Positions 1 through 10,231 of a stretch of 48,665 nt of DNA are shown piece by piece. The DNA is from Microcystis aeruginosa Ma_MB_S_20031200_S102 (GTDB taxonomy: Bacteria; Cyanobacteriota; Cyanobacteriia; Cyanobacteriales; Microcystaceae): positions 1-48,665 of the forward strand of contig SFBI01000064.1 of assembly GCA_007095845.1 (NCBI GenBank). The letters run 5' to 3'. A model generated the notes under the pieces. The model made no database searches. It saw nothing but the letters and a program-made list of their open reading frames with translations, and was not told the origin of the DNA. How positions within the stretch are numbered: position 1 is the first letter of the stretch; every line of letters starts with the position of its first letter. A program made the position numbers and the translations under genes.

Positions 1-96
1 TGCTCCCTGGGGAGCTTGATATTTTAACTTTTCTTCCTCAAGCCAAAGCTTGATGTCTAAACTATTTAAGTAAGATAAAAATTCTGCGACTTTCAT
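1..96 (-). CDS. NRPS N-terminus (aerB-like), partial
   Basis: The minus strand reads ATG at 96 to 94 and stays open to the window edge for 32 codons. The peptide begins MKVAEFLSYLNSLDIKLWLE and continues with EEEKLKYQAPQGA. This is the pattern of the TubC-type N-terminal docking domain found at the start of many NRPS proteins (short helix, then L-x-L/W-x-E-x-x-x-L-x-Y-x-A-P-x-G). It lies downstream of, and in the same direction as, the loading module ending at 451, so it is probably the next synthetase of the pathway, AerB if the cluster makes aeruginosins. The symbol is left blank because only the docking segment is visible. Confidence 0.7.
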   Translation of the reverse strand, partial: MKVAEFLSYLNSLDIKLWLEEEKLKYQAPQGA

Positions 97-450
97 TAAT
101 AGTATCCTTTTCCTTGATTAATATTCTGATATTTTTGGAATGGGGGTGATGTTTGGCTGGGTTCAGTAGTTCTAACTTGAGCTACTGTTTAGAGATCTAA
201 TCAACGTTTTTCATAAATTTAAGTACCTTCAAAGACTAAACAATATAGACCAAACAAAAATTATCAATGGTAGGGAGTCGGTGGTTATTGTTAAAATCAG
301 TTGCCCTGGGAGCAACCGCTTACATACTCCATAAAAAGACTGTTTGGCTATTCATAGCACATTCTGGATGATAAATTTTAGTGATGGATACAATTTTTTA
401 CATTTTTTCCAAGATGGCTCTGAAAAGCTTAAGTTTTAGTTAAGCTATTT
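97..450. other. intergenic spacer between the two synthetase genes
   Basis: This AT-rich stretch of 354 bp lies between the loading module and the next NRPS gene on the minus strand. I see no open frame of coding character, no strong hairpin followed by a T-run and no clear promoter. The length is notable because consecutive NRPS genes are often only a few bases apart. Confidence 0.5.
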
Positions 451-3400
451 TCATAATTCTCCTTCTTCATAATTTTCTGAGGCTGCTGCCATAACTTTAC
501 CACTTTTGGATACACTGTGACTATTTTTGGCTACATTAAGCACCTCAATCGTTTGAGTTAAACTGGCAACGGTTGGATATTCTAACAAACTTTGCAACGA
601 CAATTTTACCGAGAAAACATCGCGTAAACGAGAAATGACTTGACTCGCCAGTAAAGAATGTCCTCCTAGTTCAAAGAAATTGTCATGAATTCCAATTTGA
701 GATAAATTTAACACCTTTTGCCAAATGTTAGCAACTTGACGTTCAGCTTCCGTTCTGGGTGCTATCAATTCGTTATTTTCTTTGCCTTGGAGTTCCTTGA
801 GTAATTGCCGCTTATCAATGTCTCCATTATCCTTAATAGGGAGAGATTGTCGCAGCACCAGGGGACATTGATAGGACGTTCCAAATCGATCTTTTAGACT
901 AACATGATCAGGTAGATTGACCGATTGAATTGTAGATTTACGGGTGTAATAAGCCGTTAACTTTTGGCATCCTTCCGACCCAGATGTGAAACGATTAATC
1001 TTGCCATTACTACCATCTAAACCGATCATTAATTGTCTTTGGTTGTGATATAAACTCGTTAGAAATGAGTCTAAACCTTGCCGCACCGTCATATCATAAT
1101 ACCCTTGAGATCGGGTTATGTATTGCATCTGATAACCTTGGCTAATCCCGGTTTCTTGCCAAGTTGTCCAACTATAACAATAACTGGGGAACAAATTCTT
1201 AGATTCTTGATAGGTATTCAGAGACTCAAGGAAACTATTAGCCGCCGCGTAGGAACCCAAAGCCGCTCCTCCAAAAAAACTAGCCAAGGAGGAAAAACTA
1301 ATAAAAATTCCCTGAGATTCTTTAAGAAGTTGATGTAAAACCCAAGTTCCTATTACTTTAGGACGAAGAATTGTCGATAAACCGTCTTGAGTTTCGTCCA
1401 GAAGTAAACAATCTTTGTAAATTCCAGCCAGATGAATCACCCCATTAAGTTCCCCTTGCCATTGTTTTTTCACCTGTTCTACAGTCTGTTTAACTTGAGG
1501 GAAATTAGCCACATCTACCGCTTGATAAATTACCTGTCCCCCAAGGTTTTCTAAAGCTTGGAGATTTTTTATTTTTAAGGATAATTGATCTTCGGTTTTG
1601 AGGTACTCACTCCAGAGATGTTTTTCTGGTAAAGGTGTTTTTCCAATTAACAGTAAACGAGCTTGATAATTTTTGAGCAAATACTGAGCAATTTGTATGC
1701 CAATCCCCCCTAGTCCTCCGGTAATCAGATAAATTCCCCCTGATTTAAAGGGTAATTCCTGTTGGGTGTGTTGAAGTAAATTGACTTTTTCCAAACCTGC
1801 GATTAAACGTTTCCCGTTGCGATAGGCAATTTCTCTTTCCTTGGATAAAACGGATAGTTCTTGCAGCAGATAACTGAGATTAATTTCGGTTTGATCCAGA
1901 GGTAAATCAACATGACGAGTATTTAACCAAGGAAGTTCTTGAGCTAGGATTTTGATCAATCCTAAAACTGGAGATTTTTCATAGGCAATTTCATCGGTTT
2001 CTATGACAAATTGACTATAACTGGAAACAAATAGCAATTGAATTTTTGACTTGAAATCATGAATTTTAGCTAAGGCTTGAACTAGGAATAATAAATCATA
2101 AATTCCGCGCTCTTGTGCTTTTTCTAACTGTTCAATTGTTGAAATTTCTCCCTGATAGTCTTGATAAGTCCCCAGATGAATAATATTGCTAAGGATAATT
2201 TTTCGCTCGGATAAAGATGCCATTAACTGTTGATAATGATTAGCTGTCCCTGGTTTGAGGGTATAGCAATTTTGACTGATTTGAGAAAATTCTTCCGCTG
2301 CTAAAACCGTGATACAGGGTAAGTTTTGACCTTCGATTTTTTCTGCCAAAGATGCTCCTAAACCCAAGGAATCCAGAAAAATTAAAGTACAACACTTGGA
2401 AAGTTCTGGTTTTAAGTTAACTGGAGATCGAGGTTTCCAAACTTTCTGGTAAAACCAATCAGGAAGGGTTTGAGCATTTTCTAACAAAATATCTATTTCT
2501 TTTAAAATAGAATTAAATTCTCCATTTCCAAACCGTTTTATTAATTGCGATCGCTGAATTTTACCAATAGAAGTTTTAGGAATCTCCGTTTTATTTAAGG
2601 GTATTAAATATTCAGGATTAACGCCAAAACTGTTAATTACTTTTCGTCTAATCTTTTTCAGAAGTTCTGCTAGATGCTGGTGTTCCAAAGTTTCTGCACT
2701 AAAAAATAAAGCTAATTGATCGGTACTATTCCTAGGATCATAAACAGCACAAGCGGCGGTATAGGACGCTTGTACTTCTTCAATAGTTTCCACTACAGTT
2801 TCAATTTCATGGCTATAATAATTCACTCCATTAATAATAATGGTTTCTTTACTTCTTCCAGTAATGACTAAATGACCGTTACTAATAAATGCTAAATCTC
2901 CTGTCTTAAACCAGCCATCTTTTAAGAAAGCGTCTTGATTCGCTTCTGGGTTTTTATAATACCCAGGTGAAACTGGATATCCTTTAACTTGTAAATGACC
3001 AATAGTTTCTTCTGGTAATAGGGAATTATCCGCATTAACAATTCTAATCGATATTCCCGGAATGGGTAATCCTAAATCCGTAAAGGTTGCACCATTGGGA
3101 TGTTCAGGATGGACTCGTTTTAAGGAAGAATTCAAGGATGATTTATCAACCGTGTGAAAGAGTAATGGCTGTTGTTCTGTCGGCTGATAATAGGTAATTC
3201 CTGACCCCATTTCTGCCATCCCAAAAGCAGGACGCATCGCCGTTTTTTTCAGATTATATTGAAGATGAAGGGTGTTAATAAATTCTCCAACTGCTTGACC
3301 AGAAACAGCTTCACCCGCTGCCAAAAAGAATTTGACACAATCTAAATTCCAATTTTGATTCGGTTCTTTTTTTAAAGCTTCATTGATCAAATTATAGGCA

Positions 3401-4710
3401 AAATTAGGAGCCCAACTGTGGGTAATTCGATATTTAGCAATTAAATCTAACCAATTCAAAGGACGACCTAATATATATTCAGTTTGAACATAAACCATTT
3501 GGCATCCTAACTCGACACAGCGAATATTCCAGTCTGAAATACTTCCAATATGATCAAAAGGAAGCCAATTAAGAATAATATCGTCGTTTTGATGTTCACA
3601 AATGATGTTTGTTCCTCGCGCACGAGAGATCACATTTTTATGGGTTAATGAGATACATTTCGGTATTCCTGTACTGCCTGATGTTAGATTAAAGAACGCA
3701 ATATCATCTGGTTGACTAATATGAGTCTGATGGGGAGAATAAGTTTTTAATTCTTCAATAAAACTCAATCTTAAGGTTTGACTAAGCAACCATTGTTCTA
3801 AATGTTTTATCTCTTGCTGACGGGATTTATTTGTGATAATAATAGGCTCGTCTAACAACTGCCAAACTTGAGAGATTTTATGAATTTCATTATTAAAATC
3901 TTTATAGCTGGGTGGTACTGAAATAATAACAGGAATAAATCCCCCTAAAAGACACCCCCAAAATGCAGAAATAATATCATAGTTTTCCGATAGCTGAAGA
4001 ATTACTTTATCTTGAGCTTGTAAACCCTGCTTTTGTAATCCAGCTTGTATTTGTTGAGCGTCTTCCCATAATTGTTGATAGGATTGAAAAACTTCTGATC
4101 CATTAGATTGAATATAAATAATCCCTTTATGTGAATAATTTTCAGCAGCTTTTTGGAGGATTTCTGCCAAGGTTTTCGGTTGAAGTTCAGATTCTTCTAA
4201 AAGCTGTCCGTGACTGATTCCCCCTTGAGTGTTAGAAGTGTGAATCCCCAGATGAATCGGGGTTTCAGATTTTTGATGATCATTTCTTTTCTCTATTTTT
4301 AAGGGCAATAATTCCGATAGATGTAGGGGTAAAATTTTGTTCTTTTTAGAAGTCATGACGACAGCAACTTGATCGATATCTGACAAAGAGCGTAGTTTTT
4401 CTTCTGTTTCCTGAACTTGATGATTATCGATAATTTCAATATTCTTTAATGCAGTTTCATCGACATCACCGCTATCGGTTAAGGGTAAACTGGAAATTTG
4501 CACATAGATATTAGGTAGGAGATTGTCCGGTAACTGAGACTGTAAATCGGAGGACAATTGTTCAGAATTCCAAGCTCCAAAGGAAACGATATAGGCGACT
4601 AATTCATCCTCTCGTACCATAAAATAGCAATCTTCAATCAAAGGATTTGATAAAAAGACTTCTGCTAATTTCTGACAATTTAATTTTTGATTTTTGTCTT
4701 CCGTCCTCAT
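451..4710 (-). CDS. aerA: A-KR-PCP loading module, AerA-like (aeruginosin synthetase)
   Basis: The longest possible frame starts at 4737 (1428 residues). I prefer ATG 4710, ten codons in, because GAGG lies 13 bases upstream; residues below count from the longer frame. Residues 1-150 resemble a worn-down adenylation C-terminal subdomain (LPLTDSGDVDETAL at 84-97). An adenylation domain follows at about 185-735 (LTSGSTGIPK at 351-360, GWFKTGDLAF at 608-617). After a structural half comes a ketoreductase (GGLGGIG 1007-1013, Ser 1149/1150, Tyr 1163) and a carrier domain with phosphopantetheine Ser 1361 in ELGGHSLL. A-KR-PCP is the known architecture of AerA, which loads an aryl-pyruvate and reduces it to the aryl-lactate that starts aeruginosins. 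The substrate is inferred, not read. It could also be the loading module of another cyanobacterial peptide. Confidence 0.72.
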   Translation of the reverse strand: MRTEDKNQKLNCQKLAEVFLSNPLIEDCYFMVREDELVAYIVSFGAWNSEQLSSDLQSQLPDNLLPNIYVQISSLPLTDSGDVDETALKNIEIIDNHQVQETEEKLRSLSDIDQVAVVMTSKKNKILPLHLSELLPLKIEKRNDHQKSETPIHLGIHTSNTQGGISHGQLLEESELQPKTLAEILQKAAENYSHKGIIYIQSNGSEVFQSYQQLWEDAQQIQAGLQKQGLQAQDKVILQLSENYDIISAFWGCLLGGFIPVIISVPPSYKDFNNEIHKISQVWQLLDEPIIITNKSRQQEIKHLEQWLLSQTLRLSFIEELKTYSPHQTHISQPDDIAFFNLTSGSTGIPKCISLTHKNVISRARGTNIICEHQNDDIILNWLPFDHIGSISDWNIRCVELGCQMVYVQTEYILGRPLNWLDLIAKYRITHSWAPNFAYNLINEALKKEPNQNWNLDCVKFFLAAGEAVSGQAVGEFINTLHLQYNLKKTAMRPAFGMAEMGSGITYYQPTEQQPLLFHTVDKSSLNSSLKRVHPEHPNGATFTDLGLPIPGISIRIVNADNSLLPEETIGHLQVKGYPVSPGYYKNPEANQDAFLKDGWFKTGDLAFISNGHLVITGRSKETIIINGVNYYSHEIETVVETIEEVQASYTAACAVYDPRNSTDQLALFFSAETLEHQHLAELLKKIRRKVINSFGVNPEYLIPLNKTEIPKTSIGKIQRSQLIKRFGNGEFNSILKEIDILLENAQTLPDWFYQKVWKPRSPVNLKPELSKCCTLIFLDSLGLGASLAEKIEGQNLPCITVLAAEEFSQISQNCYTLKPGTANHYQQLMASLSERKIILSNIIHLGTYQDYQGEISTIEQLEKAQERGIYDLLFLVQALAKIHDFKSKIQLLFVSSYSQFVIETDEIAYEKSPVLGLIKILAQELPWLNTRHVDLPLDQTEINLSYLLQELSVLSKEREIAYRNGKRLIAGLEKVNLLQHTQQELPFKSGGIYLITGGLGGIGIQIAQYLLKNYQARLLLIGKTPLPEKHLWSEYLKTEDQLSLKIKNLQALENLGGQVIYQAVDVANFPQVKQTVEQVKKQWQGELNGVIHLAGIYKDCLLLDETQDGLSTILRPKVIGTWVLHQLLKESQGIFISFSSLASFFGGAALGSYAAANSFLESLNTYQESKNLFPSYCYSWTTWQETGISQGYQMQYITRSQGYYDMTVRQGLDSFLTSLYHNQRQLMIGLDGSNGKINRFTSGSEGCQKLTAYYTRKSTIQSVNLPDHVSLKDRFGTSYQCPLVLRQSLPIKDNGDIDKRQLLKELQGKENNELIAPRTEAERQVANIWQKVLNLSQIGIHDNFFELGGHSLLASQVISRLRDVFSVKLSLQSLLEYPTVASLTQTIEVLNVAKNSHSVSKSGKVMAAASENYEEGEL

Positions 4711-4944
4711 GCCTAAAATCCTCGGTTCTCTGTACATCTTGTGAAAGCTTCTTCAATAAGGACTTTTAGGCGTAGCCAATTTGACATCTATAATACGCCA
4801 ATTTAAGTCTGAATTGCATCACTGTCTGGGCTATTAGAGCATACCTCATTCGGGCTAGGATAGTCAAGATATTTTCGAGGACGATTGTTAAGCTTTTCGT
4901 AATTTAAATTGCCTGCTGAGATGAGGTCTTTATACAAGAGGCAA

Positions 4945-4982
4945 GACTCCCCCCAACTTTCCGACTTCTGGTTGGGGGAGAT
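4945..4982. repeat. GC-rich hairpin
   Basis: CTCCCCCCAAC and GTTGGGGGAG form a stem with one bulged C around a short loop. It lies among transposase fragments and may be the core of another small inserted repeat. A TTTAAATCCGTCTTAGCTTA end-like motif follows at about 5006-5025. Confidence 0.4.
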
Positions 4983-5244
4983 TCCGCTAATCTAAGAATA
5001 AGGGATTTAAATCCGTCTTAGCTTAGTCCATTAGTCGGCTCGTTTAATCCCGCTCTCTCAAGAATGATAAAGAATAGCAAAATAAAAATCTGCTCCTAGT
5101 TTCTCACTCAATTCTTGATGTCCAATAAACTCTTTGATCTTGTCACAAGGATCCGCTTTTCTTTTGTCAAAGGGAATCTCTTGGAAAAGTTTTTCAGACA
5201 CTCGATTGATTTCATCTTAGCTTAGTTTTGATAGATCATTTGCT

Positions 5245-5342
5245 CAGTAATAGGAGAAAATTAACTTCTTGGTTAGCAAATGCACTCAGGCAAAAGGCAA
5301 TGGGAGTTAGATATGTGTAATTAATTCTGCTTAGTTACTTAA
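5245..5342. mobile_element. MITE-like repeat, copy 1 (inside IS30 relic)
   Basis: The right part, ending TTAGATATGTGTAATTAATT then CTGCTTAGTTACTTA, matches the element at 28956-29062. The internal AGGCAAAAGGCAA is also shared. The left end (AGTAATAGGAGAAAATTAA) is a diverged inverted copy of the right end. It sits between fragments of the IS30 transposase, so it inserted after or during decay of that gene. Confidence 0.6.
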
Positions 5343-5756
5343 ATAGTTTGGTGATTCTTTTTCTTCCTTCCCAGCACGATAGCATGATTCACTTCCAATC
5401 TAACTTTTAAAAACTCGCTCTTCGCTTCCTTCTCCTCGTCCCCGCTGCCTGCTCTCCGATACTTTCTAAACAAGATTTAGTATTAATTCTCGCTCTGGTC
5501 GTGCTTTGATCACATCCGAGCAAGACGGCTATTTGCCGTTGAGATAAATTTACCTCTTGACCAAGTTGGTAGAGCAAGTTTCTTGGTTCTATGTTAAGAT
5601 ATTGAGGGCTTGGTTTTTGGGTCTGATTTGTTGTTGTTAAAGATCAGAATATACCTGATGAGCCTTTCCTAGTCCAGCCTCTAGGCTGATGTGTTTCCTT
5701 TTTGAATTGACGTTTTTCTTGGTAACGAAGCTGCTCCGCTGTAGGGTAAATAAAAA

Positions 5757-6593
5757 ATGACAGAACAAGCTTGGTGGGTACAAAAATGGCTGGAACTACT
5801 CGATTCCTATCGCTTTAAAAAACGCTTGGAACGAGCTAGACTTTACGCCAGAGAGGGCAATGTTTTAAGTATTGACTTTGAAGACTCGCAAGTTATTGCC
5901 AGAGTACAAGGCAGTGAACCAGAGCCTTATATAGTGGATTTATCCCTAGCGGCTTTTAGTGATGAAGAATGGGATTATATTATTAAGCTTCTCTCCAAAA
6001 AAGCCATTTATTCCGCTCAATTGCTCACCGGACAAATGCCCGATCATATCGAGCGTGTTTTTATCGATAGTGGGGTGAATTTATTTCCCTTTTCCCTGGC
6101 CGATATTCGCTCTCGTTGCACCTGTCCCGATCAAGCCAACCCCTGCAAACACATAGGAGCAGTTTACTATCAATTGGGTGATCGTTTTATTGTCGATCCC
6201 TTCCTGCTTTTGCAACTGCGCGGCCGAACCAAAAACCAAATTCTGGAAGCTTTACGAGAAAAACGCTCCTATTCCTCTGATAATCAACCTTTAGCAGTCA
6301 GTGAACCCCCCGCAGCAGTCGAAAAAACTGCCCCCGACAGTGCTATTGATCGCTTTTGGCAGTACGATGAAGAGCTAGATCCCTCCCTCGTTGTGATTAC
6401 GCCTTGCAGTAAGGCTTCGACGCTGAGCTCAGCCGAACCGCTTGTCGAATCTGCGGGGAATGAAAATCAAACCATTCTCGACATTTTAGGCAATTTTCCT
6501 CTGGCTGCCCCCGAATCGGATGCCATAGAACAATTTTTAAAACCAATTTACCGACAAATTCCCCAAGAAGTGATGGCGATCGCTTTACAGTAG
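5757..6593 (+). CDS. SWIM zinc-finger domain protein
   Basis: The protein has 278 residues. Residues 120-138 read RCTCPDQANPCKHIGAVYY, giving Cys121, Cys123, Cys130 and His132 in the CxC-x6-CxH spacing of SWIM zinc fingers, which bind DNA or protein and in bacteria often accompany Snf2-type helicases. The N-terminal 110 residues look like the companion region of such proteins. Residues 180-250 are low in order and rich in Ser, Pro and Ala. No Snf2 helicase gene lies next to it here; its left neighbour is the IS relic and its right neighbour is convergent topA. The ATG at 5757 has a weak AGGG about 14 bases upstream. The precise role is unknown. Confidence 0.85.
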   Translation: MTEQAWWVQKWLELLDSYRFKKRLERARLYAREGNVLSIDFEDSQVIARVQGSEPEPYIVDLSLAAFSDEEWDYIIKLLSKKAIYSAQLLTGQMPDHIERVFIDSGVNLFPFSLADIRSRCTCPDQANPCKHIGAVYYQLGDRFIVDPFLLLQLRGRTKNQILEALREKRSYSSDNQPLAVSEPPAAVEKTAPDSAIDRFWQYDEELDPSLVVITPCSKASTLSSAEPLVESAGNENQTILDILGNFPLAAPESDAIEQFLKPIYRQIPQEVMAIALQ

Positions 6594-6714
6594 GGAATTT
6601 GGGGTGTGGGAGCAGCCTAGTCAAAGTGGTGCAAAAGACAAAAAAGCCAACTGGATTTGTCGCCGCATCGGGGTGAGGAATTGACCGGGGAGAAAATCGC
6701 CCCACCAGTAACCG

Positions 6715-9375
6715 CTAAACCGTCTTGCTTTTGCCAGTTTTACTGCTTGGGGAAGTAGTTTTTTTGGTGGTGCCAGAAGTAGTTTTCTTGGTGGTGGTTT
6801 TCTTGGCAGTGGTTGTCTTGGCTGCTAGGGCGACTAAAGCTTGTTCTAGAGTCAAGGTTTCGGCGGTTTCTCCTTCGGGAATCTTGGCGTTAGTTTTGCC
6901 GTGCTTGATATAAACTCCGTAGGGTCCCTCGTACAATCCCACCAATTCCCCATCGTCGGGATGTTTACCCAATTCTTTTAAGGGTGGTTTGGTGGAACCA
7001 CGAGCGCCGCGAGCTTTTTTCGGTTCGGCTAATAGGGCCAAGGCTCGATCGAGAGTTATAGTTAAGACATCATCGCTGGCTTTCAGGGAACGATATTCTT
7101 TTTCTTTGCCCTCTTCCTGAACCACATATGGACCGAAACGCCCTAAACTGGCTTTAATTTTGCCTCCGGTGAGGGGATGGGTTCCCAGCAGTCGCGGCAG
7201 TGCTAATAAACCCACCGCTTGTTCAAGGGTGATGTCCTCTTGCAGTGAGCTTGTCGAATCTGCGGGTTTGAGTCCTTTGGGTAAGGAGGCGCGTTTCGGT
7301 TTGGGATTGTCATCGCTGATATCTCCTAACTGGACGTAGGGACCGTAACTACCCACCAGCAGATAAATCGGCTCTCCGGTGTCGGGATGAAGACCGATTT
7401 TATCCGGACCTTCGGTTTTTTGTCGCAGCAGGGTTTCTACCTGTTCGGGGTTCAGATCCGCTGGGGTTAAATCGGCCGGGATGGAAGCGGTGAGGATTTC
7501 ATCCCCCCGGGGGACTTCCAGATAGGGTCCGTATTTGCCGATCTTGATGGTTGCCTGTAAATCCTCCAAAATCACCGATTTGGCAGTGCTAGAGTTAATT
7601 TGACTCTCGCGCTCTTTGACTTGGCTTTCTAGCCCTTTTTCGCCGCGATAGAAGCGATCGAGATAGGGCAACCACTGAGCGGAACCAGTGGCGATATCGT
7701 CGAGGGTTTCCTCCATTTTCGAGGTAAATTTGGGATCTACCAGGTCGGGGAAATGATTTTCTAATAAACCGACGACGGCGAAGGCGGTGAAGGTGGGAAT
7801 CAGGGTTTTATTCCGCATTTGGGCATAACCGCGATCGATAATGGTGCCGAGAATGGTGGCGTAGGTACTGGGTCGCCCGATTCCTTCACTTTCGAGGGTT
7901 TTTACCAGGGAGGCTTCGCTATAACGGGCGGGGGGTTGAGTATCGTGGCTAATCGCCTCTAGTTGGCGACAATTGGGGGTATCACCGACGCTGAGGGGGG
8001 GTAAGATTATTTCTTGATCGTCGATCGCCGCTTCGGGATCGTCGGAACCTTCCACATAGGCGCGGAAAAAGCCGGGGAAGTCGATTCTTTTGCCGGAGGA
8101 GCGAAATCCGGCATTTTCCACCTGAATATTGACCGCGATCTGGGTAATACGGGCATCGGCCATCTGTGAGGCGACGGTACGTTTCCAGATTAGGTCGTAG
8201 AGGGCGAATTCTAGTCCGCTCAGACCGGTTTCCCGGGGTAGGCGAAAGCTACTGCCGGCGGGTCGGATGGCTTCGTGTGCCTCCTGTGCGCCTTTGCTTT
8301 TGGTGGTGTATTGTCGGGGTTGGGGACTGAGATAGTTTTTGCCGTACATTTGTTCTACACAATTGCGGGCGGCGGTGATGGCCTGATCGGAAAGATGGAC
8401 GGAATCGGTCCGCATATAGGTGATGTAGCCCTGTTCGTAGAGATTTTGGGCGATTCGCATAGTATCCCGGGCGGATATGCCCAGTTTCCGGTTAGCTTCT
8501 TGCTGTAGGGTGGAAGTGGTGAAGGGGGGGGATGGTTTGCGAGTGGTGGGTTTTTCTTCGGTGTGGCTAACGCGCCAGATTTTGTCTTGGATGCGTTCTT
8601 TTAAGGCGGTGGCGGTGGCTTGATCTAAAAGGGTGACTTGGCGGTCGGGGAGCAGTCTGCCAGTGTCGGCATCGAAATCACTCCCATTTGCCACTTTTTG
8701 ATCGTTTAAGGTGACTAATTTCGAGTCGAATTGATTTTTGTCCTTTTCTAAAGTCGCTTTCAGATCCCAATAATTAGCGGTTTTAAAAGCCCGTCTTTCC
8801 CGTTCCCGTTGCACGAGCAGACGCACCGCCACCGATTGTACCCGGCCGGCGGATAAACCTTTGGAGATTTTTTTCCAGAGTAGGGGGGAGAGGGTATAAC
8901 CGTAGAGGCGATCGAGTATGCGGCGGGTTTCTTGGGCGTGAACTAAATTTTCGTCGATCGAGCGACAATTTTTCAGGGCGGTTTGGATCGCTTCTTTGGT
9001 GATTTCGTGAAATACCATCCTTTTGGTGGGTATTTTCGGATTGAGTACCTGTAAGAGATGCCAACTGATGCTTTCTCCTTCCCGATCTTCGTCGGTGGCG
9101 AGGATCAATTCATTTACGCCTTTGAGGGCTTCTTTTAATTCTTTGACGACTTTACTTTTGGTTTTGGGGACGACGTAGAGGGGGTCGAAATCGTTCTCCA
9201 CATCCACGCCCAAGTTAGCCCAGGATTTGTCTTTGTGGGCGGGGGGAATTTCTTCGGCAGAGGCGGGCAGATCGCGGATGTGGCCCATGGAGGCTTGGAC
9301 TCGGTAGCCGCTAGGCAGATAATTACTGATCGTCCGAGCTTTGGTGGGGGATTCGACAATAACCAGGGTTGACAT
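6715..9375 (-). CDS. topA: DNA topoisomerase I
   Basis: This 886-residue type IA topoisomerase relaxes negative supercoils. Residues 2-36 are the Toprim start ([17 protein letters not shown]). The metal-binding acidic motif DEDRE lies at 95-99. The catalytic tyrosine is Tyr320 in [10 protein letters not shown]. Residues about 570-850 hold repeated units with GPYV or FGPYV cores, the zinc-free C-terminal repeat type, in place of Cys4 zinc fingers. The tail (about 855-886) is rich in Lys, Thr and Ser and is probably a flexible DNA-binding extension. It is convergent with the SWIM gene, and its start lies 165 bp from the next gene. No clear Shine-Dalgarno is visible. Confidence 0.97.
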   Translation of the reverse strand: MSTLVIVESPTKARTISNYLPSGYRVQASMGHIRDLPASAEEIPPAHKDKSWANLGVDVENDFDPLYVVPKTKSKVVKELKEALKGVNELILATDEDREGESISWHLLQVLNPKIPTKRMVFHEITKEAIQTALKNCRSIDENLVHAQETRRILDRLYGYTLSPLLWKKISKGLSAGRVQSVAVRLLVQRERERRAFKTANYWDLKATLEKDKNQFDSKLVTLNDQKVANGSDFDADTGRLLPDRQVTLLDQATATALKERIQDKIWRVSHTEEKPTTRKPSPPFTTSTLQQEANRKLGISARDTMRIAQNLYEQGYITYMRTDSVHLSDQAITAARNCVEQMYGKNYLSPQPRQYTTKSKGAQEAHEAIRPAGSSFRLPRETGLSGLEFALYDLIWKRTVASQMADARITQIAVNIQVENAGFRSSGKRIDFPGFFRAYVEGSDDPEAAIDDQEIILPPLSVGDTPNCRQLEAISHDTQPPARYSEASLVKTLESEGIGRPSTYATILGTIIDRGYAQMRNKTLIPTFTAFAVVGLLENHFPDLVDPKFTSKMEETLDDIATGSAQWLPYLDRFYRGEKGLESQVKERESQINSSTAKSVILEDLQATIKIGKYGPYLEVPRGDEILTASIPADLTPADLNPEQVETLLRQKTEGPDKIGLHPDTGEPIYLLVGSYGPYVQLGDISDDNPKPKRASLPKGLKPADSTSSLQEDITLEQAVGLLALPRLLGTHPLTGGKIKASLGRFGPYVVQEEGKEKEYRSLKASDDVLTITLDRALALLAEPKKARGARGSTKPPLKELGKHPDDGELVGLYEGPYGVYIKHGKTNAKIPEGETAETLTLEQALVALAAKTTTAKKTTTKKTTSGTTKKTTSPSSKTGKSKTV

Positions 9376-9540
9376 AGGAATTGATCACGAGGGCATGGCC
9401 ACAGCGACTGTTTTAATTAGATTGACCATCTTTGTTTGATGATGGGCAAAAGTTACTATTTATCTTGACCGACTTGATTCGGGTCAAAAGCCACTTACTA
9501 CGATAATAGAGACTAAAGCTGGTCTTTTGTCACTAACTTC

Positions 9541-10071
9541 TTAATAAAACTTAATATTTTTCTGAAGCAGGGAGATGTGTTTTTGGGTTAGTTGTTGTCT
9601 CAATTGTTGAGCTTGTTGGTTGCGTTGTTCCAAATAACTGTCAATTTCCTGACGGTGATTTAAATAATAAGCAATGGCACTGTATATATCTTCCAAACGA
9701 AGAACTGAAAACTGAATAGCGATTTCTTCAGGAGTGGAGCCGTTGTGGTATGAGGCAAGTATGCTATCGAGAGTCACTCGGCTCGAACCTATACGGATAC
9801 CTCCCGCTTCATCCCAACGAAAAGGAGGAGAAGTTACTTGGAATTTGGCTGGGGTGTTGCGAAGGACTTCATCGAGATCTCTGACGTTGTTGGTTGCCAT
9901 ATCCTCTTCTGCCTGAGCGATGAGGGGAGCTAATTTTCCCGATGCTAGGTCCGCTTCAATTTGTCTATCCCACATCTCATCAAGATAGTCTTGAAGCCAG
10001 TTTGCCAGAGCGCGGACTTCACTCTCTGGCAGTTGCTTAATAGCCGACTCAACTTCTGAGTGATTAGTCAT
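9541..10071 (-). CDS. antitoxin-like N-terminus joined to a DUF433 domain
   Basis: I place the start at ATG 10071 (176 residues); a TTG four codons upstream is possible. Residues about 5-65 (AIKQLPESEVRALANWLQDY, then DRQIEADLASGKL) look like the small antitoxins that accompany RelE/ParE-type toxins. Residues about 85-155 (DEAGGIRIGSSRVTLDSILA, then PEEIAIQFSVLRLEDIYSAI) match DUF433, an HTH antitoxin domain often paired with DUF5615 toxins. No toxin gene lies directly downstream; the genuine DUF433/DUF5615 pair is 300 bp upstream. It may be a natural fusion or the scar of a deletion. Known for the family: DNA-binding antitoxins; the job here is inferred. Confidence 0.7.
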   Translation of the reverse strand: MTNHSEVESAIKQLPESEVRALANWLQDYLDEMWDRQIEADLASGKLAPLIAQAEEDMATNNVRDLDEVLRNTPAKFQVTSPPFRWDEAGGIRIGSSRVTLDSILASYHNGSTPEEIAIQFSVLRLEDIYSAIAYYLNHRQEIDSYLEQRNQQAQQLRQQLTQKHISLLQKNIKFY

Positions 10072-10110
10072 ATAACAGGTCAAATTTGAAGATCACAGCC
10101 ATTTTATCGC

Positions 10111-10128
10111 TAATTAGGGTTTGCTGGA
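10111..10128 (+). repeat. dispersed repeat TAATTAGGGTTTGCTG-type, copy 1
   Basis: TAATTAGGGTTTGCTGGA lies just upstream of the DUF433 fusion gene. Related copies in the same orientation are at 27535, 30648 and 48014. Confidence 0.6.
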
Positions 10129-10231
10129 TAAATCTAAAAACCTTTTCTGCAAATCTTAGGACAGATGAATTTTTTTCTTGCCTTTGATGTTTGTTTTTAC
10201 AGATACGACTTAGCATTTGAGATTAGTCAAA

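Larger units (their letters stand above)
4803..5620 (-). pseudogene. IS30-family transposase relic
   Basis: The minus strand holds pieces of one transposase in different frames. Near 5610-5490 the translation reads NLSQRQIAVLLGCDQSTT, an IS30-type N-terminal HTH. Near 5215-5050 it reads KEFIGHQELSEKLGADFYFA and then YHS followed by a stop, matching the catalytic-core pattern that normally continues WERG. Near 4905-4803 it reads YEKLNNRPRKYLDYPSPNEV, the C-terminal motif of the family, ending at a TAA. In-frame stops, missing stretches and an inserted short repeat (about 5245-5342) show it is dead. No terminal repeats were located, so the outer limits are approximate. Confidence 0.75.

Noticed and set aside
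6397-6705. 102-codon minus-strand frame over the SWIM gene end
   Set aside because: Antisense to a recognised gene, with low-complexity composition; treated as a shadow frame.
8783-9359. Two out-of-frame open frames within topA
   Set aside because: They lie wholly inside a strongly supported gene and have biased Pro/Ser/Arg composition typical of shadow frames.
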